A DNA stretch of 64,000 bases from Cellvibrio sp. KY-GH-1 (GTDB taxonomy: Bacteria > Pseudomonadota > Gammaproteobacteria > Pseudomonadales > Cellvibrionaceae). The DNA lies in contig NZ_CP031728.1 in assembly GCF_008806975.1 (NCBI RefSeq), positions 4,361,501-4,425,500 of the forward strand, written 5' to 3'. This document shows positions 33,787 to 43,194 of the stretch, in pieces (positions within the stretch are counted from its first letter, which is position 1; every line of letters starts with the position of its first letter). The notes beneath the pieces were generated by a model. That model was not told where the DNA came from. It did no database searches and saw only the letters and a program-made list of their open reading frames with translations. Made by a program: the position numbers and the translations under genes.

Positions 33787-35061
33787 TTTATCGTTTGTGT
33801 CGGACAATACGATGCAATTACGCCCCATATTTTTGGCTTTGTAGAGCGCTTGATCCGTGCGTTTGAACAGATGGTCAAAGTCTTCACTGGCTAGGGCAAC
33901 ACCTATTCCCACACTGACTGTCATTGGAATTGCCGCGCTGTTGTAAAGAATATTCGCCGATTCAATAGAGAGGCGAATTTTCTCCGCGATGAGTAGTGCT
34001 TGTTGAGGATTGGTATTTTCGCAGTAGAGGACAAATTCCTCTCCTCCCCAGCGAACAAACCTATCGGCGGCACGGGTGTTGTTGTGGATAATTTTTGCGG
34101 TTTCACGCAGCACAACATCGCCAGCGTCGTGGCCATAGCTGTCATTAATGCGTTTAAAGTGGTCGATATCGATAATCATTAGTGTAGTGTTCGATTCCAT
34201 TTTTCCAGCGGGTGAACGTTGCCCCATGTCGGTAGCAAACCCATTGCGATTAAGTGCGCCTGTTAATGGGTCTGTATTGGAAAGTAATTTGTAGTGCTGC
34301 GATTCCTGCTGCAGGTCGTTAGAGTAAAGGGCAAGGGTCGATAAACGTTGCGAGTCATTGCGAATACGTTTTTCTTGTTGCATTAAATGGCGAGTAATAA
34401 AAAATAAATTGGATAACAGCCACAGCAAAGCCACACCCAAATACCAGGATTCTGCTTTGAAGCGCTTGCCGTGAATTTCTACATATTCAAGTTGTAGTTC
34501 GTGTGTGCCAGGTGCGATGGGTGGAACCAGGTCTATGCCTATATCAACTGTGCTGCCCTGAGAAAAATTGCCCCAACCCCGGTTGTCGATGACGAGCAAT
34601 TTATTGGCATCACTCGCCAAAATACTCACTTCCAGCCCTTGCAAGGTTTCTTGTGTATCGCCATTGGTGTGTGCCGGTTTGAAATTGTGCAGCTTCAAAC
34701 GCAAGCGATGGTTATTTCCGTGATACCGAATTTTTAATTCAATATGTTGAAAATTGGAATAATCAATTCCATTCTCGAATTTGTGAAAGTTAATGCTTAA
34801 GCCACAGTAAGGGGTTTCAGTAACCGGGGTGGTCGCAGTACAGGTAAAGTGGAACGCCGGTTGGTTAACCCAGTTGGCCGTTGTTAGTCCGCCCTTTTCC
34901 CCATCGAAAAATAAATGCGATTCATGGCCGAATCCCGGCAATATGCGAACTTTTCGATCGGGCAAGGCGAAATAGGTAAGTATTGCCACTAACGCAAGCA
35001 CCGTTGATAGAAACAGAGCCCGGTAGAGCAATATTAGTGAGGATTTTGACGTTTTCTGCAT
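33784..35061 (-). CDS. Membrane diguanylate cyclase with periplasmic beta-rich sensor
   Basis: A 425-residue diguanylate cyclase that would make the second messenger c-di-GMP from GTP. The ATG at 35061 has GGGAG at proper spacing; a longer reading to 35172 crosses a hairpin and is not supported. Parts: transmembrane helix (about 11-31), periplasmic domain (about 33-215) rich in strands and with cysteine-containing segments, second transmembrane helix (about 220-240), a helical linker, and a GGDEF domain. The active-site motif is GGEEF (about 337-341) and a product-inhibition site RAAD lies five residues before it, so it should be active and feedback-regulated. The periplasmic domain looks like a ligand-binding beta-sandwich. 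It is convergent with the alpha-galactosidase gene, but a glycan ligand is only a guess. Confidence 0.9.
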   Translation of the reverse strand: MQKTSKSSLILLYRALFLSTVLALVAILTYFALPDRKVRILPGFGHESHLFFDGEKGGLTTANWVNQPAFHFTCTATTPVTETPYCGLSINFHKFENGIDYSNFQHIELKIRYHGNNHRLRLKLHNFKPAHTNGDTQETLQGLEVSILASDANKLLVIDNRGWGNFSQGSTVDIGIDLVPPIAPGTHELQLEYVEIHGKRFKAESWYLGVALLWLLSNLFFITRHLMQQEKRIRNDSQRLSTLALYSNDLQQESQHYKLLSNTDPLTGALNRNGFATDMGQRSPAGKMESNTTLMIIDIDHFKRINDSYGHDAGDVVLRETAKIIHNNTRAADRFVRWGGEEFVLYCENTNPQQALLIAEKIRLSIESANILYNSAAIPMTVSVGIGVALASEDFDHLFKRTDQALYKAKNMGRNCIVLSDTNDK

Positions 35062-35148
35062 TCGCAACTCCCATCCTGAACAGTCAATAAGTGTAGACCA
35101 ATCTAGTATGTCCAAGGGCAGTGCAGCCGAAGGTAGGAATACAACACA

Positions 35149-35182
35149 ACGATAAGCCATGAGTTTTAGCATGGCTTATCGT
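35149..35182. other. 13-bp perfect hairpin between the ankyrin and diguanylate cyclase genes
   Basis: ACGATAAGCCATG and CATGGCTTATCGT form a perfect 13-bp stem with an eight-base loop. It lies 88 bp upstream of the cyclase start on the same strand and 129 bp past the end of the ankyrin gene. No T-run follows in either direction, so it may be a Rho-dependent end, an RNA-processing site, or a regulatory leader structure. Confidence 0.5.
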
Positions 35183-35310
35183 GTGGGGGCGAGACATTTG
35201 GTCACTATTGATTTGAAGAGGGTATTCGTAACTGATACAACATGCAGGTATGCCTCAAAGTAGCGCTTACCAATAGAATTAGATGAGAATCCAGCCTGAT
35301 TATCTCTGTA

Positions 35311-37449
35311 TCAAAGACTATTTAAATAATTCGCTATCTCGGTTTTGTTCGCTTGTTTCGCGTAATCTGCCGCGCTATCGCCATTGTCGTCTTTTGCTGA
35401 ACTATCTGCGCCGTTCCGAATTAGTAGCTTTACCATATCCAGTGATGCATGTTGGGCGGCGTGCATTAATGGAGTTCGGGCTTTCCTATATATGCAATAA
35501 TAATCCGTGGAGTGGTCCTGTGCTGCCTCGTAATCAGTTTTTGATTTGTACTTATGATTTAAATTTGCGCCTTTTGACAATAAAAACTCGGTTAATGCGA
35601 TGTCATTATTTTGAATGCTGTAAAATAAGGGGGTTTTTCCAAAACTATTGGCATAATTAATATCTGCCCCCTTTTCCAAAAGAATCGTTAATAATTTTTT
35701 GTTATGCAGTGAATAAAATATAGGAGATTCATTGCCAAAATTTAAATCCTGATTTTTATCAATCAACACACTAATTAGATCATCAGGGTAATCATTGACT
35801 AATGCGTAATTAAGCGATGTTTGGAAATCAACGATAGACTCAGGGGTTGGTTGTGTTGAATTGATTCCGTTAATGCCCTTGCTTTCATAAAGGCTTATTA
35901 AATTTGGTTTGGTGGCTTCTATTGTTCCTGAGCCTACAGCATAATTTAGTAAGGCAGCTATAGCCGCCTTGCTGAAAGCCTCTGGCTTCCCGGTGTTTTC
36001 ATTTGAGCGCAATTTTAAAAAATCTTGAAGTTTAGCGTCTAAAACAATCAGCTCTTGGTTGAAGTCGAAAGATAGCTTCCTGCTAAAGGGCTCTATTTTT
36101 GACCAGTTATCGAGATTTTTAGCATCTTTTGGTTGTTCGCTCTGATACTTTTCCATATACATTTCTGGAGCGTAAGCCGCCATAGCTCTTTTATAAGAGG
36201 CTACTCTGTTTTTTACATGGATCAATGATCCATAACAATAAGGCCCCGTATTGGGTGGGTGGCGAATTTCTGAAGCTAGAGAAAATGCTTTTTGCGCGAA
36301 GCTAATATTGTCAATTATTAGAGGGCAGTCGTTAGCTACACTCGTCATGTTGCTGTTTGCGCCTACGCCGAAGTCCAGTTCGCGATTGAATACAAAATCT
36401 GGCGCTAGCAGCATTTCCTCGCAGCTTACAAAGTCATCAAATAATAAGATGTCTCCGAGTTCCACGCGCAGGTTTTTGCCATTTGCTGACCATGTTCCTG
36501 TTGAGTAATAAATATGGTTGTCTTTCTTACTGTGTATTGTTAAGTTAAAACGCTCAATCTGTTTTCCTGAATCGTCAAAAACTTCAACTAGTAATCGTTC
36601 TTTTATAGTGCTTGCTTTTATGGCTAGTTTTCCCTTCCATTTTTTAAACGCTTTGTCATAGAAATAGCTGCCGGTATAACCATCATTCTGATAATAAAGC
36701 ACCATGGTTATTGGGGTTTTCTCATCAATATAACCTTTGAGCCAGATGGGTTTTTGATAATTGGGTTCTGGATTTACAGCGGCTTTATCAAACTTAGTGG
36801 TTATCTGTTCATTTGAACCTGTCAGCTCTCTTTGCAATTGATTCCTTTCGTCATACGGATAAAATGTTTTGTTAAGCTTGGTGGAGTCAATGCTATTTAA
36901 TAAGCTTACTGCCTGATTCACATTTAATGTGAAGAATGGAAAATACATAGATTCTGGAGCTTCGTCATATCGAGTTAAAAAGCTACCTTTGGCTAGCCGA
37001 GCTAAATCCATTAATGCATTCTGGTCACCATTTTGGGTCGCTTTTTTCAGCCAAAATATATAGGTGTAGTAGTCAACCGGTTCCAGTTCGGAGGCCCATC
37101 TATATTGATTATTGTGTATGCGGGCAAAAACAAATTGAAATAAAGGTATATTTTTTTCTGCAGCGTATTTGATTGCTGATTTGTTAAATAAATAGGTAGA
37201 TTTTTGGGTGTCAGGGCTTTTGGAAGCTAATCCAATCAATGAGCTATCAATAATTGATACCAGGTCTTCAATATCCTTGTCAGCTTTGAGGCAAGCATCT
37301 ATGGTTGCAAAAAAGGAAGCTGGCGAACGTTCGAATTGCTCCTTTTGTAGTGTTTCCCATGATTTTCGTAAGCTATCGCTGATGCACGCTGTTTCCGCAT
37401 GACAGTAGGAAGATAAGAGTAAAAAAATAGAAAGAATTCCATATTTCAT
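35311..37449 (-). CDS. Secreted ankyrin-repeat protein of unknown function
   Basis: A 712-residue protein with a signal peptide (LLSSYCHA). The ATG at 37449 has AAGGAAA upstream; the frame extends to 37506 without a better site. The N-terminal 570 residues match no family I recognise: a helical part, then a central beta-rich part. The last 135 residues contain ankyrin repeats (KLLTILLEKGADINYANSFG, ALTEFLLSKGANLNHKY, MVKLLIRNGADSSAKDDNGD). The gene is clearly more AT-rich than its neighbours and uses many A/T-ending codons, which suggests foreign origin or weak codon adaptation. It is transcribed in the same direction as the cyclase downstream. No function is proposed. Confidence 0.8.
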   Translation of the reverse strand: MKYGILSIFLLLSSYCHAETACISDSLRKSWETLQKEQFERSPASFFATIDACLKADKDIEDLVSIIDSSLIGLASKSPDTQKSTYLFNKSAIKYAAEKNIPLFQFVFARIHNNQYRWASELEPVDYYTYIFWLKKATQNGDQNALMDLARLAKGSFLTRYDEAPESMYFPFFTLNVNQAVSLLNSIDSTKLNKTFYPYDERNQLQRELTGSNEQITTKFDKAAVNPEPNYQKPIWLKGYIDEKTPITMVLYYQNDGYTGSYFYDKAFKKWKGKLAIKASTIKERLLVEVFDDSGKQIERFNLTIHSKKDNHIYYSTGTWSANGKNLRVELGDILLFDDFVSCEEMLLAPDFVFNRELDFGVGANSNMTSVANDCPLIIDNISFAQKAFSLASEIRHPPNTGPYCYGSLIHVKNRVASYKRAMAAYAPEMYMEKYQSEQPKDAKNLDNWSKIEPFSRKLSFDFNQELIVLDAKLQDFLKLRSNENTGKPEAFSKAAIAALLNYAVGSGTIEATKPNLISLYESKGINGINSTQPTPESIVDFQTSLNYALVNDYPDDLISVLIDKNQDLNFGNESPIFYSLHNKKLLTILLEKGADINYANSFGKTPLFYSIQNNDIALTEFLLSKGANLNHKYKSKTDYEAAQDHSTDYYCIYRKARTPLMHAAQHASLDMVKLLIRNGADSSAKDDNGDSAADYAKQANKTEIANYLNSL

Positions 37450-37586
37450 TGTTTTTTCCTTGGGTTTTAAATTCAGCATGATCTTGTTTGATGATTTTTT
37501 TGGCAAGATTAGCGTTGCTGCATTTGAAAAGTAAACAAAGGTGGGATGAATAGGGCGAAAATTATTGTGGACTTTGGGTGCTCAGT

Positions 37587-37618
37587 AAAAAGCCAGCTCC
37601 CGAGAGAGCTGGCTTTTT
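37587..37618. terminator. Bidirectional terminator after the response regulator gene
   Basis: AAAAAGCCAGCTC and GAGCTGGCTTTTT form a perfect 13-bp stem with a six-base loop. It lies 14 bp beyond the stop codon of the minus-strand response regulator gene. Confidence 0.9.
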
Positions 37619-37632
37619 AATGTGCGCTGGTG

Positions 37633-39045
37633 TTATTGCTCATCCGGAATCAGCGTTAGCTCAATCCGGTTATTGTTTTGCGCGATGGTATTCCAGTCGC
37701 GGGCGCTGACGGTGGGGATGCGTTCGGGGTAGGTGTCCGGGCCTTCGGCGGTGCCGATTTGTAATTGCAGTGTCGAGTTGGGCGTGCGCGTTAAGTTGCT
37801 GAGAATCATATTGGTTTCGCGCATGTATTCATCCATCACTCGCTCCAGCATATAAATTTCGCTGGAAAGCATGCAGTCACCCAGGGTGGCATCCGGTTTG
37901 GCGAGTTGTGCAGTGCCCATGTTGTCGATGGCTACACAAAAGTTGCCCACAAAAATAGTCACTTGGGCGGTACCTTTAAAACCGTTGCTGGCAATGCGAT
38001 GCAGCAGTTCGTGCAAGCGCAAGACGGGTTTTGGATCAATGGTATTTTGTTTAAAAGTCAGCGCGCCGTTTTGATTAAACGTCCAGGCGAGGTCGCCAAT
38101 AAAATCGTTGTTGTTAGTGGTGAGTGCAGGTTGCGGGCCGATACCGGCATTTTGCAATGCCGGGGAAATTAATTCCGGCTCTTTATTTATTTTGCTGGTG
38201 ACATCTTGCAGTTGTTTGCCCAGTTGCTCCTGTACTTGCGAGCTTTGGTTGAGTTGCTGGCTAATTTGTACCAGGAAATAGGCGATTACCAGCAGCGCGG
38301 CAAAGGATAATAATTTACTGGTCACCGACCAGCCGCCATTTTGTTTTGGTTCTGGCGCAGGATCGGGGCTTGGTAACGCTTGGGGAGCTGGCTGCGGTTG
38401 ATTTTGCAAAATGTCGTTGAGTTCGTCGCGAATAGTTTTACGCAGGCCTTGCAGCTCGCGTACTACGCGTGAGGTGATAAAACGGCGGTTATCTTCGAGC
38501 GTGTGCTCCATATGGCTGAGGCGCAATTCCAGATTGCGCGCTTGCTCCAATGCAACCGGGCTGGGTGTGCGGCGCTCGATGCGATGGTTGTTGATGTCCG
38601 TTACCTTGTTGGCAGCGGCAATTAATTCGGCGCTTTCTATTTGTTCGTGCGTGGTTTCTTGTCGTTCACCGGGATAAATGTGGATGGTCTCCATCACTTT
38701 GGATAAATCTGTCGCGTTGATGGTGTCTTTGCTGACCACATCCAATGCGCCGAGTGCGCGTGCTTGCCCGGTGTAAACATCGCCGCTTTGGGCGGTGTAC
38801 ATGATGACCGGCACCATCGCGGTTTCCGGGTGGGATTTAATAATTTGCAGCGCACGAAAGCCATCCATTCCCGGCATGGTGTGATCCATAAAAATCACAT
38901 CGGGTACATGGTGGGCGAGATAGCGCAGTGCAGCTTCACCGGTGTCGGCGACGTCAATATCCAGCGGATAGCGGCGCAGCATTTTTTTTAGGCGATATTG
39001 GGCAGTTGTCGAATCGTCAACAATCAGGGCGCGCTTGTTAGCCAT
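37633..39045 (-). CDS. Membrane-anchored response regulator with unknown C-terminal domain
   Basis: A 470-residue protein with an N-terminal receiver domain (1-125): ALIVDDSTTAQYRLKKML, VIFMDHTMPGMDG with the phosphoacceptor Asp, and PVIMYTAQS. A coiled-coil-like stretch follows (about 165-225). One transmembrane helix comes next (LLSFAALLVIAYFLVQI, about 243-260). The rest is a domain of about 170 residues that I do not recognise, with two cysteines and the end NNRIELTLIPDEQ, which faintly recalls the tail of OmpA-like domains. Receivers joined to a transmembrane helix are rare. No histidine kinase is adjacent; the phosphatase/kinase gene downstream on the same strand is a possible functional partner. 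Confidence 0.85.
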   Translation of the reverse strand: MANKRALIVDDSTTAQYRLKKMLRRYPLDIDVADTGEAALRYLAHHVPDVIFMDHTMPGMDGFRALQIIKSHPETAMVPVIMYTAQSGDVYTGQARALGALDVVSKDTINATDLSKVMETIHIYPGERQETTHEQIESAELIAAANKVTDINNHRIERRTPSPVALEQARNLELRLSHMEHTLEDNRRFITSRVVRELQGLRKTIRDELNDILQNQPQPAPQALPSPDPAPEPKQNGGWSVTSKLLSFAALLVIAYFLVQISQQLNQSSQVQEQLGKQLQDVTSKINKEPELISPALQNAGIGPQPALTTNNNDFIGDLAWTFNQNGALTFKQNTIDPKPVLRLHELLHRIASNGFKGTAQVTIFVGNFCVAIDNMGTAQLAKPDATLGDCMLSSEIYMLERVMDEYMRETNMILSNLTRTPNSTLQLQIGTAEGPDTYPERIPTVSARDWNTIAQNNNRIELTLIPDEQ

Positions 39046-39194
39046 GGTCAGGTTCCGTAGTCGGTATTATGGGTAGCGAATACTTTTTCGGTGATTGTTT
39101 GGATGTGATTGTTATTTGTTCAAAAGGATAGCAAAGAATTGGGTGCCAATGGGCAACCCAAATCACAACCCGGTCAGGGATTTAGCGGATTTTT

Positions 39195-40913
39195 TTAATG
39201 GCGTGAAAGAAATGCGATCGCTGCCGCAATCCAGCCGGTAATAGCGAGGAATTTCCACACCTTGTCCGGGTGAGTTTCCATCAAGGGTTGCGCGCGCGGG
39301 CTAAGCCAGTTGGGGTTGGGGCGTTTTAAATCCTGTAACCATTCGCTCAGGGCTTCATAGCGATGCGCGGGGTTGATGCTGAGGGCTTTTTCCAACGCTT
39401 TGTCCAGCCAGTAGGGCACCAGCGGGTTGTGCTTCATCGCGGAGATGTAACTGAGGTTTTGGAAGCTTTTTAGGTCCATGGCTTTGCTGTAAGCACTGCC
39501 GTAAGGCAGTTTGCCGGTCAGCATTTCATAGAGCAGCACTGCCAGTGAAAATTGATCCGAGGCTTCGCTGGCGCTGCCGCCATAGCGATATTCGGGTGCG
39601 GAGTAATCGAGCGTGCCCAGGATATTATCGCGCGTAAACGGTGTGCCTGCTTCTTGCACACCGGCGACCCAGCAAGAGCCAAAATCGACAATCATCGGGC
39701 CCTTGCCGCTAATAACTATATTGTCTGGTTTCAGATCCTGGTGAAGTGTTTCTTTACGATGGAAGGCGCGAATGCCGCGAATTAAACCTTCGGTGAGTTC
39801 AACCGCATCCAGGATAGATAAAATGCCGCGCTCTTTTAGCAATTGCGTGAGCGTAGGGCCGGGAATATATTCGGTGAGGTAATACAAACAAGAGCGCGCT
39901 TCCGACGCGGGAATGACCCGCACTACTGCCGGGCTGTGAATGCGTGCACCTATCCAGGCTTCCATCACAAAGCGCTCAATAAAGGCTTTATCGTCCTGAT
40001 AAAGTTCGGACGGCGTTTTCATCACCAGCAAATGATTTTTTTCATCTTCGACCAGGTAAACCTGGCTGCGGGTTGATTCGTGCATAATTTTTTTGATGCG
40101 CAAACCATCAAGGTTTTGCCCCGGAGACAACACGGGTGGAAAAGGCAGGCGCGACAGCACTTGCACGGCGTCATCCTGCCCGGCAGTGCCTAAATTTTCT
40201 ACGCGCAAAGCCTGAATACTTAAATTGTCTTCGCTGTTGTGATGCAACGCGAGGGGTAATGCCTGGTTCACTAAGTCATCCAGATTTTCGCGCTGGCTAA
40301 GAATCAGGTTTTTGAATTCTTGTGCCGGAATAGCTTCATGAATGCCATCGCTGGATAAAATAAAAATATCCCCGCGCTGCAATTCGAAGCTATGCATATC
40401 CACTTCTAAATAGGGATCCGCGCCCATTGCACGGCTTAAATGTGTGGTGTGTTTGTCTATGCGCTGAGTGTGGTCGCGCGTAAGCAGCTCGAGGTTGTTA
40501 TCGCGCAAACGATAAACGCGGGTGTCGCCTACGTGAAAAATAAAAGCGGTGTCACCTTTTAATATCAGCGCAGAAAATGTCGTGAGGTAGCCTTCGCCGT
40601 AAATAGAGTTTTGGCTGCGTCCCCACAAGCTGGAATTTAAACTTTGGATAACACGCACGGCGGATTGTTGTGTGCGCCAGGTATCTGGTGTGGCGTAGTA
40701 GTCGCTGAGAAAACCCGCAATAGCGGTTTGACTGGCTTCACGCGCAGCCTTGCTGCTACTAACGCCATCGGCAATGGCAACTGCTATGCCTTTGGTGGTG
40801 AGTAAATTACCTTCGGGAATGCGAGCACCTACAGTGTCCTGATTCTCTGGCTTGCGTCCAGCTTCGCTTTTTTGTGCAAAGGAAATATGCAGAACTGATT
40901 GCAGGTGATCCAT
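39195..40913 (-). CDS. PP2C phosphatase - serine/threonine kinase fusion (copy A)
   Basis: A 572-residue bifunctional protein. The N-terminal PP2C-type domain (about 1-240) has KPENQDTVGARIP, AIADGVSSSKAAREA, FHVGDTRVYRL and ILSSDGIHE, with the metal-binding Asp residues. A Hanks-type kinase domain follows (about 265-530): VMKTPSE with the ATP-site Lys, HQDLKPDNI (Gln replaces the usual Arg of HRD) and IVDFGSC. The glycine-rich loop is degenerate (HESTRSQVYLV). A C-terminal transmembrane helix anchors it. It follows an NNP-type transporter on the same strand, like its paralogue at 44713-46440. Pseudomonads have a kinase gene of this kind next to nitrate assimilation genes. No Shine-Dalgarno site is evident before the ATG. 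Confidence 0.92.
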   Translation of the reverse strand: MDHLQSVLHISFAQKSEAGRKPENQDTVGARIPEGNLLTTKGIAVAIADGVSSSKAAREASQTAIAGFLSDYYATPDTWRTQQSAVRVIQSLNSSLWGRSQNSIYGEGYLTTFSALILKGDTAFIFHVGDTRVYRLRDNNLELLTRDHTQRIDKHTTHLSRAMGADPYLEVDMHSFELQRGDIFILSSDGIHEAIPAQEFKNLILSQRENLDDLVNQALPLALHHNSEDNLSIQALRVENLGTAGQDDAVQVLSRLPFPPVLSPGQNLDGLRIKKIMHESTRSQVYLVEDEKNHLLVMKTPSELYQDDKAFIERFVMEAWIGARIHSPAVVRVIPASEARSCLYYLTEYIPGPTLTQLLKERGILSILDAVELTEGLIRGIRAFHRKETLHQDLKPDNIVISGKGPMIVDFGSCWVAGVQEAGTPFTRDNILGTLDYSAPEYRYGGSASEASDQFSLAVLLYEMLTGKLPYGSAYSKAMDLKSFQNLSYISAMKHNPLVPYWLDKALEKALSINPAHRYEALSEWLQDLKRPNPNWLSPRAQPLMETHPDKVWKFLAITGWIAAAIAFLSRH

Positions 40914-40949
40914 ATTTTTTGTCTTTTACAAGAAGGTTTTTTAAAAAAT

Positions 40950-41110
40950 GTAGGGGCGCAATTTATTGGGCGTGATAAATCACACCCCTGCGGATATCAC
41001 ACCATGTAGGGGCGCAATTTATTGCGCCCTGATATTTATTGCGCCCTAATTTATTCGCCCGATAAAAACTGTATTCGGAAAAAGCAAAGGGCGTGATAAA
41101 TCACGCCCCC
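40950..41110. repeat. Cluster of short inverted-repeat elements (GTAGGGGCGCAATTTATTGC type)
   Basis: Between the transporter and kinase copy A lie several related pieces: GTAGGGGCGCAATTTATT at 40950 and again at 41006, partial ATTGCGCCC copies near 41037 and 41050, and GGGCGTGATAAATCACGCCC, a perfect palindrome, at 41089-41108. A partial copy of the palindrome is at 40968. They look like a small family of dispersed palindromic repeats. On the minus strand the palindrome at 41089-41108 is followed by TTTGCTTTTT, so it could also terminate the transporter gene. Confidence 0.75.
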
Positions 41111-41135
41111 AGGGTTCACTATTGCGCTTTCGTAA

Positions 41136-42611
41136 TTAACTTACTTCAATTTTGTGCAAAGAGCCATCTTCATTCACTTCTACCACATGGCCTTTAGGTT
41201 CTTTCAGGAACTGTACAAACACCAGTCCAATCGCTGCGGCGCCTGCGAGCATGTAGAAGAATGATTGAATATCGATAAAGGTATTCATGGTCAGGAAAAA
41301 CAGCGCACCGGTGTTGCCGTAAGCACCGGCAAGGCCAGCGATTTGGCCGGTCATACGACGTTTGATCAGTGGCACTACCGCGAATACCGCACCGCAACCG
41401 GCTTGTACAAACAACGAGCAAACAAATACTGCCGCAAAGGCAACGTACAGCGGCCAGCTGGCATTGATTTGTGACAACAGCAAATAACCAGCAGTTACAC
41501 CGGCCAGAATCAAGGTCATGCTGAAACGGCGACCGAATTTATCGCTCACCCAACCGCCACCGGGGCGTGCCACCAGGTTCATAAACGCGAAGGAACCGCC
41601 GAGCATCGCTGCCTGGGTGACGCTCAGACCAGTGAATGTCGTCATAAAGAAGGCTGGCAATACTGATACCACGGCAATTTCAGAACCGAAGGTCGCAAGG
41701 TAAGCCCAGCTTAAAATCGCCACTTGCTTGAATTCGTATTTGTCGTGTTCAGCGGCACCGTTTTTCAACATGTCTTTGTTCACGCGATAAATTTGCGAGA
41801 ATTGGAAAGCAAACAAACCGATCAGCACGACATAAAGTATGTAAGTGGTTGCTTGACTCAGCAGCCCTAAATTGGTGGGCGACATTTTCCACGCAAGTAC
41901 CGCTAGGATCAGGTACATAGGCACGTTCATCATGACGTAGAACACGAAATCTTTTTTGCTGGTTACTTCCAAACCGCCGGATTTTTTTGGTTTGAAATAA
42001 GTAGAACCTTTCGGGGTATTACGCACGGTCAAATAGAAAGCCACACCGTAAACCATCGCAATAATTGCGGCGGTGATCATCGCATAGCGCCAGCCATCAA
42101 CGCCGCCAAAAACGTGGATCGCTAAAAATGGAAGGGTGAAACCTGCAGCAGCGGCACCGAAGTTACCCCAGCCACCGTAAACACCTTCTGCCAGGCCAAC
42201 CTGACGCGCCGGGAACCACTCGCTCACTAAACGGATTCCAATAACGAAGCCAGCGCCTACAAAACCTAACAGGAAGCGGAACAGCGCCAATTGCTCGTAG
42301 GTTTGTGCGGTAGCAAAAGCGATTAACACCGCACCCGAGAGAATCAACAACACTGAATAAATTGCACGTGGACCAAATTTATCCACCAAGCTGCCCACTA
42401 CAATTCGTGCGGGAATGGTTAGCGCTACGTTCAGGGTTAACAGTGCCGCCCATTGTTGTGGCGTCATATTGAAAGAGGCGGTGATCAGCGGCTTGAGCGG
42501 TGGCAAGCTGAACCACATAACAAAGGTAAGAAAAAACGCAAACCAGGTGAAGTGCAAGGTTGCGACGGATTTGTTGGAGAAATCCAGCAGGTTTAAACGA
42601 TGTGAGCTCAT
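41136..42611 (-). CDS. NNP-family nitrate/nitrite transporter (copy A)
   Basis: A 491-residue major-facilitator protein of the nitrate/nitrite porter group (NarK/NasA type) with 12 transmembrane helices. Family text: [14 protein letters not shown] at the N-terminus, [40 protein letters not shown], and the nitrate signature [17 protein letters not shown] longer loop with [18 protein letters not shown] interrupts the middle, as in its paralogue. The downstream minus-strand gene encodes a PP2C/kinase fusion. A sigma-54-type promoter (42715-42730) lies upstream, consistent with nitrogen control and a role in nitrate assimilation. Nitrate reductase genes are not in the window. Confidence 0.92.
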   Translation of the reverse strand: MSSHRLNLLDFSNKSVATLHFTWFAFFLTFVMWFSLPPLKPLITASFNMTPQQWAALLTLNVALTIPARIVVGSLVDKFGPRAIYSVLLILSGAVLIAFATAQTYEQLALFRFLLGFVGAGFVIGIRLVSEWFPARQVGLAEGVYGGWGNFGAAAAGFTLPFLAIHVFGGVDGWRYAMITAAIIAMVYGVAFYLTVRNTPKGSTYFKPKKSGGLEVTSKKDFVFYVMMNVPMYLILAVLAWKMSPTNLGLLSQATTYILYVVLIGLFAFQFSQIYRVNKDMLKNGAAEHDKYEFKQVAILSWAYLATFGSEIAVVSVLPAFFMTTFTGLSVTQAAMLGGSFAFMNLVARPGGGWVSDKFGRRFSMTLILAGVTAGYLLLSQINASWPLYVAFAAVFVCSLFVQAGCGAVFAVVPLIKRRMTGQIAGLAGAYGNTGALFFLTMNTFIDIQSFFYMLAGAAAIGLVFVQFLKEPKGHVVEVNEDGSLHKIEVS

Positions 42612-42714
42612 GGCATGGGTTCCGGCAAATTATTCAGCATCAGCAGAGGATGCACCGCGATAACACAGGGGGCCGCTCTGCAGTAGGAAGCTCGATGGCT
42701 TCTGGCAGGGGTTC

Positions 42715-42730
42715 TGCAACGGCTATGCCA
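42715..42730 (-). promoter_or_regulatory. Sigma-54-type promoter for transporter copy A
   Basis: Read on the minus strand this is TGGCATAGCCGTTGCA, matching the -24/-12 consensus TGGCACG-N4-TTGCA in all but two positions and with exact spacing. Transcription would start near 42704, giving a leader of about 93 nt to the transporter start. The expected activator is an NtrC-like protein. Confidence 0.75.
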
Positions 42731-43194
42731 AGCTTTTAGTCAATGCGTGGAATGACGTAATTGGTGCGCTAAAAACGCGCTCTTCTAACCAGCAGGTGTA
42801 TTTGGGTGCAGAAATAGTTATTTGGTGTGCGCCAAATAAACGCCTGAAAATCAATATTTGATTCCGAATGGTGCAGTTGTGGTGCTGATAACAGCTCTGC
42901 CCCGTTTTGGCGAGCAAAAGTGTGTCGTTGAGAATAGATGATCAGTGTCTTGCCAGTTGATGAAGCAGTTGTGCGCAGGGCTAGCATATCTCCTGCCGAT
43001 AAACTCCGGTATTTTCAGGGGTTTCCGCAAAGAAGATAACCAAAAGTGTGCGAGCTTGGTGTTCGAATTTGCGCTTTTTTGGGTGAGTGTAATGGTGCAT
43101 GGTGCTCGATTGGTGTGCTTTCCTGTGCCTTTTTTGCCGAAGTTTTAATCTGGTGCATAAAAAATGTGAGTAAAGATAACAGGGTTCGCTGTTG
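42731..43194. promoter_or_regulatory. Divergent control region with many TGGTGC half-sites
   Basis: The 635-bp gap between the two transporter genes holds no gene I can support. Between the two sigma-54-type promoters the motif TGGTGC or TGGTGCA recurs, all on the plus strand: 42762, 42869, 42880, 43093, 43100 and 43151, with looser TGGTGTGC forms at 42822 and 43111. NtrC sites are inverted pairs of TGCACCA and TGGTGCA, so these may be activator half-sites. Most lack a clear inverted partner; TTTGGTGTGCGCCAAAT near 42821 is the best palindrome. Confidence 0.5.

Noticed and set aside
42703..42718. TGGCAGGGGTTCTGCA as a plus-strand sigma-54 promoter
   Set aside because: It matches the pattern fairly well but is over 500 bp from the plus-strand gene, overlaps the better minus-strand site, and a closer plus-strand promoter exists at 43195-43210.
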